Positions 19,377-24,495 of a stretch of 24,495 nucleotides of DNA are shown here, piece after piece. The notes under the pieces are model-generated. The model saw only the letters and a list, made by a program, of their open reading frames with translations, had not been told where the DNA came from and made no database searches. Position 1 is the stretch's first letter. Every line of letters begins with the position of its first letter. This DNA comes from Phlegmacium glaucopus (lineage: Eukaryota; Basidiomycota; Agaricomycetes; Agaricales; Cortinariaceae). The DNA is taken from the NCBI GenBank assembly GCA_015039465.1, contig MU130681.1, positions 43,238-67,732 on the forward strand, written 5' to 3'. The position numbers and the translations under genes were made by a program.

Positions 19377-22110
19377 ATTGTAAGTTTACATCTTGGACTG
19401 GCTGTACCGAGAGCTTGTCCGTATCTGTATGCAGACCAAAAAAATAAACATATATGCGCCTGGATAAATCTCAATAGGATGGTGGTGAGACGGGAAACGT
19501 TACCCAATTCCATAACATTTATCTAGATCGGCCCAATATTCAAATTGAGCGAATTCCACTTGTGAGAATATGGCACAGAAAGAGCTCAAACAGTGTGTTG
19601 TAGCTTCTGCAGCGAGGTTGGCACTGGGTCAAAGGATTGGCAATGGGAGCACTGTATATTGAACGCCAAAGATCGGTTTGGGCATCTGATGAACCAGCGT
19701 TTGGGTACATTTTGTCATCGAGAGTATCATATTCAGCTGTCGAAAACGAAGGTAATGAGTTGATTTGTTTCAAGGTCGTTCTACAAGAATAATTTACGTG
19801 TTCTGGAAGGATTACTAAAAAGACTGGATTATATGCATAACAGTTAGCGATGTGAGAAACCTTAGAAACGGTCTCAGGCCGAGGACAGAAAGATACGCAC
19901 CCAAAGTCTAATTGAGGAGCTGAATCAACTACACAAGTGCCACCAAGCGATTGAACGAAGGAGGATTGGTTTTTCAAGATCAGACAACGAGTTATCTTTT
20001 GAAAGTCTCTTGGCCAGCTTCTTGAGATCTGTTCGAAATAACTACCTGAAAAGGACAGGAAGTATCAAGTACGAACTGAGAAGCGGAATCCAAGCATTTA
20101 CTCCAAGGGCGTACGCATCGTTGGTAAGAAATGCCAACCGAGGGAACACTGGCAAACTCTGCATAATTGATGGCCCTCAGTTAATCCTTGAGAGAGGTTT
20201 GTGGATTACGACGACTCGGGGCCGACGGGGTTCCTGGATGGTGAAAACAAAAACCGAAATAGCTACACGACAACTTCAAGTTGGAACTGAACTAGTTGGG
20301 TGAGCATAATGTGCTGCTTAATGATACATCAAGAGCTGAAAAATTGGAGACAAAAGACAGACATACAAGATAGCGACTTGAATCATTGAGCTTGAACGGC
20401 GAAATGTGCAAAGGTTTGTCCAGGCCCCGGGAAGCTCCTGATAGTTGGTGTCCGCGAAATCACCCAAAATCGCCCTCAAATGCACAAATTTTTGGGCCTC
20501 AAATACACAAATTCGGACAGACGTGGTCATGTGACATCCTAAAAAGGCAATTTTTTATTTTTTCTGCCTGTGGACCTCGTATTTTGCGCTCTCCGACTCT
20601 TCTAACAAGGAAAGCAAACTGTCACCGTTGTAACTTCCATTATAGCCTCATATAGCAGTTGGACTTAGTGATTAAATAATGAGCCGCAGTTCTACTTAAT
20701 TTGTCCTGACACCCAAATTTTCGGACAAAGACCTGCCAAAAGTATCCTCAAATACCCAAATTTGTGGACACAGATTTGATGATTTTTGGGCCTCAAATAC
20801 CCAAATTCGCGGACACCACCCATCAGGAGCTTCCCGGGGCCTGTTTGTCCAATGGAGTCCATTCAAACTCCGATGCGATACATCTGCAATCTTTGCCTTG
20901 CCCTCAACTTCAAGCGCTCACTCCACCTTGCATCATTGCCGTCACAGCGTCTAGTCGTCGATGACTAAGATCCACAATTCCAGACTTGCCCTTAGATTTC
21001 GTCTAGCGTACGTATGCAATGAATGAAATAGCTTAGCGAGGACACAGACGTCGATAGGACAAGTCAGAGGTGCACGCAACGAGGGCATGCTCCTCCTTCG
21101 ATGTCAAAACCCTAACTCTTGTTTTCTCAGATCTTGGAAGCTATGCGGAGGCGTGTCATTGAGCTCGAGGATGAACTGGTCCCAACAGCCCCCCAACGAA
21201 ACGTGCTCGAACGAGCGTCGCGCCAAGCGCGCCTGACGCGTCAACGCCAGCTACTGCCATACCTTCCACTGCATCGATTAAAATAGACGAAAAGAAAAGA
21301 AAAGAAAGATGCAGGTCAAGAAGATGCGAATTCTTTCTCACTCCCTGAGGACTGTTCGTTCACTCAACCATTAAGGTGAAGAAGGAATGCAAATCCGAAG
21401 CCGTCAAGTTCCAAGGCTCTCCCCCAAGTCCATTAAAATCGATGACGTTATTCTGAGGCCGAGTTTGACCTGCTGTTCACCGGGAAAGGACTTTTGAATT
21501 ATTACACTTATTCATTTCGCAAGTCCCCCATTATGTTGATTTAGGAGCACATTGTTGATCACTTCCGTAGAATTCCCAAGCGCATATTGAGTCCTTCGGG
21601 GACGAACTCAAACCATTGAAAGGCAACTCGTGGAGCAGGAGCGGTGCGTGTTGACGGTCCAGGCCGTGGAGTCATAGTATCAAATGCCTATCAAGCGAGG
21701 AAACGACAAGACTCAATCCGCCTGGCTTTGATGAGTGCAAGAAAAGGCCAATTGCCAATGTCGTCCGAGTCGTTGATCATCTCTGCCATTTGATCGACCT
21801 CCACCACAGAGACGCTACTGATCGCAGGCATGTTGCGACCAATCCTTCACACTATCAACTTACTCTACTGTCCCTCGCGACTTTAAGTTGAAATTCAACC
21901 GATTGAATTTCTCTTCCTATCCTCTCCATGCTATCCATCTATGTGCTAGATAAAACAACTTTTTACAATATGTCGCCATGCTCGACGATTACTTTGATCT
22001 AGACAAGACTATCGGAAGCCATGTTTGTAGACTGATTCCTGCCAAATAGCCTAAGTATTATAATTCGTACTTAGAGAGATGTCATCGAAACAAGTAAAAC
22101 GTGAAATTCA
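19377..22110 (+). pseudogene. P3: decayed multi-exon gene of unknown function, copy 3
   Basis: P3 keeps the 5' part best. An ATG at 19570 opens MAQKELKQCVVASAARLALG, reading to a stop at about 19660; after a one-base shift the next block is RQRSVWASDEPAFGYILSSR, ending near a GTAATG at about 19752. The helical block with IRTQSLIEELNQLHKCHQA follows (19892-19950), then ELSFESLLASFLRSVRNNYL (20000-20055) in an ORF that stays open to 20303. The exon-like pieces EKRLC and VAHEL of P2 are missing, while QLQALTPPC (20904-20930) and ILEAMRRRVIELEDELVP (21131-21184, open to about 21285) are kept. A 423-bp transposon interrupts the copy at 20421-20843. Late blocks near 21590-21800 are shifted relative to P2. 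Not functional as read; identity unknown. Confidence 0.5.
20421..20843. mobile_element. Short non-autonomous DNA transposon (MITE-like)
   Basis: The ends are inverted repeats starting CAGGCCCCGGGAAGCTCC, about 38 bp long with two mismatches (20421-20458 against 20806-20843). The flanks repeat TTTGTC directly (20415-20420 and 20844-20849), a likely target-site duplication; if the element starts two bases later the repeat is the 8-bp TTTGTCCA. Inside, variants of CAAATTYGYGGACA recur near both ends, as in subterminal transposase-binding repeats. No transposase is encoded. The CAG start and possible 8-bp duplication would suit a hAT-type element, but this is not settled. P1 and P2 lack the insert at the matching site. 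Confidence 0.8.
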
Positions 22111-22141
22111 TTTTAATAAATATGCATTCGATCCAGTTTCG

Positions 22142-24495
22142 CTAGAAAGCTGGAAAAAGTGGAAAAATGTAGGGATAACGAAAACGATGCAGACTAGTAT
22201 TAGTCGCGGAATATAATGGCATACCGTAGTGTTTTCCATCTTCATCAAGCAATTCTATGTCATTTAAAAAGTGGCCATGGTACTCGACTATTTCTGTAAA
22301 CTGGATAACAATGTCATTCCGGATCCCTGGCTCAAACGAAAGATGATCAGATTCAGAAGGACTGGGAATTGAATAGAGGGTAATATCGTCAATCGTGAGT
22401 GATGACTCGGATGAGGGGTTAAGTTGAATTATGGTTGATCCTAGAGTGACTTCGAGAGGCCCATCTTCTTTGCCGGAATGTTTGAGTCTCAGTACAAGAC
22501 TTTGGCCAGATGTTGGGGCGACGAATGTGATTAAGACTTTTGAATTACCCCCAAGTCTAACTGGATCATAATACATGCCAAAGCCAACAGCATCCGTGAA
22601 AATATATGTTGAAGAAGAGTCCAACTTGAGCCGAGTTTCTTTCGCGAATGTGATTAAATCATTATTGGGAGATTTGATAAATAGGGAATCACGGTGGATG
22701 ACAGGTAGAGGTTCAGACCAACCCCGAGATATCGAAGTCACCCATGGTAAATCACAAATGGTAGCCTCAATACAGTTGACAGGGAACTGAAAACTGAAAG
22801 TGATGTGGGTGGTGTTTTTGTTTCCTTTCAGAGCATGCGAGTAGATTTCAAATGGTGTCCTATGATCGACGTAGAGATAGAGCCACTTTGACCGAGAGTA
22901 CCTGCATTCGAAAAGGAATTTGTCGTCCCAAAATTGATCGAACCGTCCCAATTCAGACCCACGTTCCAAACGGAATTCGACATCCTCGATCTCGTTTTCT
23001 ATTCGTAGAGGGATCTCACCACAATCGTTGGCATCACTGATCCGGATCTCTCTCCTCAATACGGATAGCGCATCTGAATTTGGTGTTTTGACCCCCTCAA
23101 AAAATTGGCTGATTAACGATGCCCACCCTCTCTGAAGCTTTTCTCTTGTACGATCCCAACGATTGCCTTTGTCGAGGTCGGCCAACCTTTTCTCGGCTGC
23201 GTGCACCTGGGCATTGAGTCTCTTCCAGCAATTGGCCCTCCACTCCCTCGTCAATCCTCCTTTTTCCTCCACTCGGTCGTTGCCAACCTGGTCCAGAACA
23301 TTTTCCAACTTGTTCCAGAAGAGCTGCTCCCATTCCTTCACCTCGTATAACAGCAGCAGCTCCATCAAATAATGTTCCCAAAACAGCCGCCGCTCCATCT
23401 CTCTCTCTGATAATTCTGTTGCAGGCTTCTTAGCAACTGCTTGCTTGTCAACTCGATATTCCACTCCCTTTTCACCTTGGAACCTCTCCTTTGCCTCCGT
23501 GGTTATCACTTCCATTCTCCGTCCAATCCACTCGACACGTTTCTCATCCAGCAATCGACGCTCTCTTTCAATTGACGAGTGTATGAAATAATCACATATA
23601 AGCGAAGATTTTTCGTTTCTCTCCTTCTCTTTCCCCTTCTCAACAGCCGTCTTCCAATCATCTACATTTTCTTCCTCCTTTATCCTCTGGTGCGCACTGA
23701 TAGTATCCTCCGCTTTCATTGTCCAGCTGTTCTCTATAGTATATGCTTTGCTTACGTTGGCAGCTCCCAGTCGATACTGGATGTGCTCTAAGATCGACCG
23801 ATGATGTTTGCGAAGTGAATCCATGTTATTGCTATCGCTGCATACGGGGTCGGCTTTAGGATCAATTTTAGCGTCAATTTCCACTTCAAGTAGAAGGTGT
23901 CCGACATCAACGAGGGGCGCATCCGAATTTGTTGAGTAGAAAGTATCGATTTCATTGTCTCGGGTGTAAACTCGTGTCGTACGCTCCTTGTGATCGAAGA
24001 CCGTGATATATAGAATCCGTTCTCCGAGTTTGTGCTTCTCCGCATTCTCAGGATTGTACCTATTCTCGCGCCTATCCCAAGGACCCCAACCCGCAGGTAT
24101 GGATGAGCATTTCCGGGTCAGGGTATAATAAAGAGAAAGGTCAGGGCTGCCAAATGGCTCAATGAGCCCAGCGAACGACGTGATGATCTTCAGGAAGTCT
24201 CGCGCTCGGGTGAGAGGCAACATCTTGTATGTTAAGATTTCGTGGTCGTCTTTGTTGCAAGTAGGAAGGGGTTCATGTTCGTCCAGTTCCAAAATAATCT
24301 CCAATGGAGGCGCGTCGTCCCTCGTCGGATTCCAAGCCCAAATACCCAATCGCATTACGGAAAGCCCAGCCTCCAAGCAGAGCCAACTAACAGGACCAAT
24401 TTTCGATCTCGAATTCTGAACAACGCTAAAACATCCAACATATCCCACAACAGATGCTAGGAGACCGATAAGGAGGAGAAATAGCAGCAGCCATG
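22142..24495 (-). CDS. Paralog D: membrane protein, N-terminus beyond the window, altered linker and tail
   Basis: The frame is open from the right edge (24495, inside the membrane helix at about B residue 240) to the stop at 22142, with no break. The true start lies outside the window; the GTG at 24446-24448 is internal. Compared with B and C, the acidic linker is replaced by a mixed stretch CSSIPAGWGPWDRRENRYN (about 24055-24110), and the acidic tail is lost: after GKHYGMPLYSA a deletion of about 40 bp shifts the end into a hydrophobic and aromatic sequence finishing PYIFPLFPAF. The helical middle and beta-rich region are kept, with its own set of variable loops. Sequence affinity switches between B-like and C-like tracts along the gene. 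It may be functional with altered ends. Confidence 0.8.
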   Translation of the reverse strand, partial: WLLLFLLLIGLLASVVGYVGCFSVVQNSRSKIGPVSWLCLEAGLSVMRLGIWAWNPTRDDAPPLEIILELDEHEPLPTCNKDDHEILTYKMLPLTRARDFLKIITSFAGLIEPFGSPDLSLYYTLTRKCSSIPAGWGPWDRRENRYNPENAEKHKLGERILYITVFDHKERTTRVYTRDNEIDTFYSTNSDAPLVDVGHLLLEVEIDAKIDPKADPVCSDSNNMDSLRKHHRSILEHIQYRLGAANVSKAYTIENSWTMKAEDTISAHQRIKEEENVDDWKTAVEKGKEKERNEKSSLICDYFIHSSIERERRLLDEKRVEWIGRRMEVITTEAKERFQGEKGVEYRVDKQAVAKKPATELSEREMERRLFWEHYLMELLLLYEVKEWEQLFWNKLENVLDQVGNDRVEEKGGLTREWRANCWKRLNAQVHAAEKRLADLDKGNRWDRTREKLQRGWASLISQFFEGVKTPNSDALSVLRREIRISDANDCGEIPLRIENEIEDVEFRLERGSELGRFDQFWDDKFLFECRYSRSKWLYLYVDHRTPFEIYSHALKGNKNTTHITFSFQFPVNCIEATICDLPWVTSISRGWSEPLPVIHRDSLFIKSPNNDLITFAKETRLKLDSSSTYIFTDAVGFGMYYDPVRLGGNSKVLITFVAPTSGQSLVLRLKHSGKEDGPLEVTLGSTIIQLNPSSESSLTIDDITLYSIPSPSESDHLSFEPGIRNDIVIQFTEIVEYHGHFLNDIELLDEDGKHYGMPLYSATNTSLHRFRYPYIFPLFPAF

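Noticed and set aside
19540..19977. A 145-codon minus-strand ORF at the 5' end of P3
   Set aside because: The matching P2 sequence does not keep this frame, while plus-strand blocks are shared between copies.
1..24495. CRISPR arrays, tRNA or rRNA genes, bacterial operons
   Set aside because: No regularly spaced repeats, cloverleaf or rRNA motifs were seen, and the gene style is fungal.

Overview
The window looks like nuclear DNA of a basidiomycete fungus, probably an Agaricomycete. The evidence is a decayed reverse transcriptase/RNase H of a type common in that group, short GT..AG intron-like gaps in a decayed gene, and a large membrane protein whose N-terminal module resembles uncharacterised agaricomycete proteins I have seen. 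The species cannot be told from the sequence.

Four paralogous genes (A, B, C, D) dominate, all on the minus strand and in tandem. Each encodes an intronless protein of about 1,030 residues: a hydrophobic N-terminal third with four or five membrane segments, an acidic linker, a long charged helical middle, a beta-rich C-terminal region with highly variable loops, and usually an acidic tail. Gene B (7356-10454) is the only copy that is complete and intact. Gene A (1-3058) has a one-base deletion near 2320 and runs off the left edge. Gene C (15646-18733) has a one-base insertion near 18450. Gene D (22142-24495) runs off the right edge, has lost its acidic tail, and has an altered linker.

The array grew by segmental duplication. 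Copies B, C and D each have, beyond their 3' ends, a related plus-strand segment (here called P: 5068-7250, 12326-15560, 19377-22110) that looks like a decayed multi-exon gene of unknown function. The promoters of A, B and C share a leader; in A and B it contains a perfect 9-bp inverted repeat, and in C one arm has been deleted. Between each promoter and the next P lies copy-specific material: an RT/RNase H relic after A, unidentified sequence with broken gene pieces after B, and a gag-like retroelement fragment after C. A 423-bp inverted-repeat transposon sits inside P3.

The most interesting signal is in the paralogs. The protein scaffold is strongly conserved, while differences (including in-frame indels) cluster in four short loops near the C-terminus. 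Gene D is a mosaic of B-like and C-like tracts, including a 105-bp stretch identical to B. This is what a diversifying recognition-protein array with gene conversion and pseudogene donors would look like. The recognition role is inference; no function is known to me for this family.
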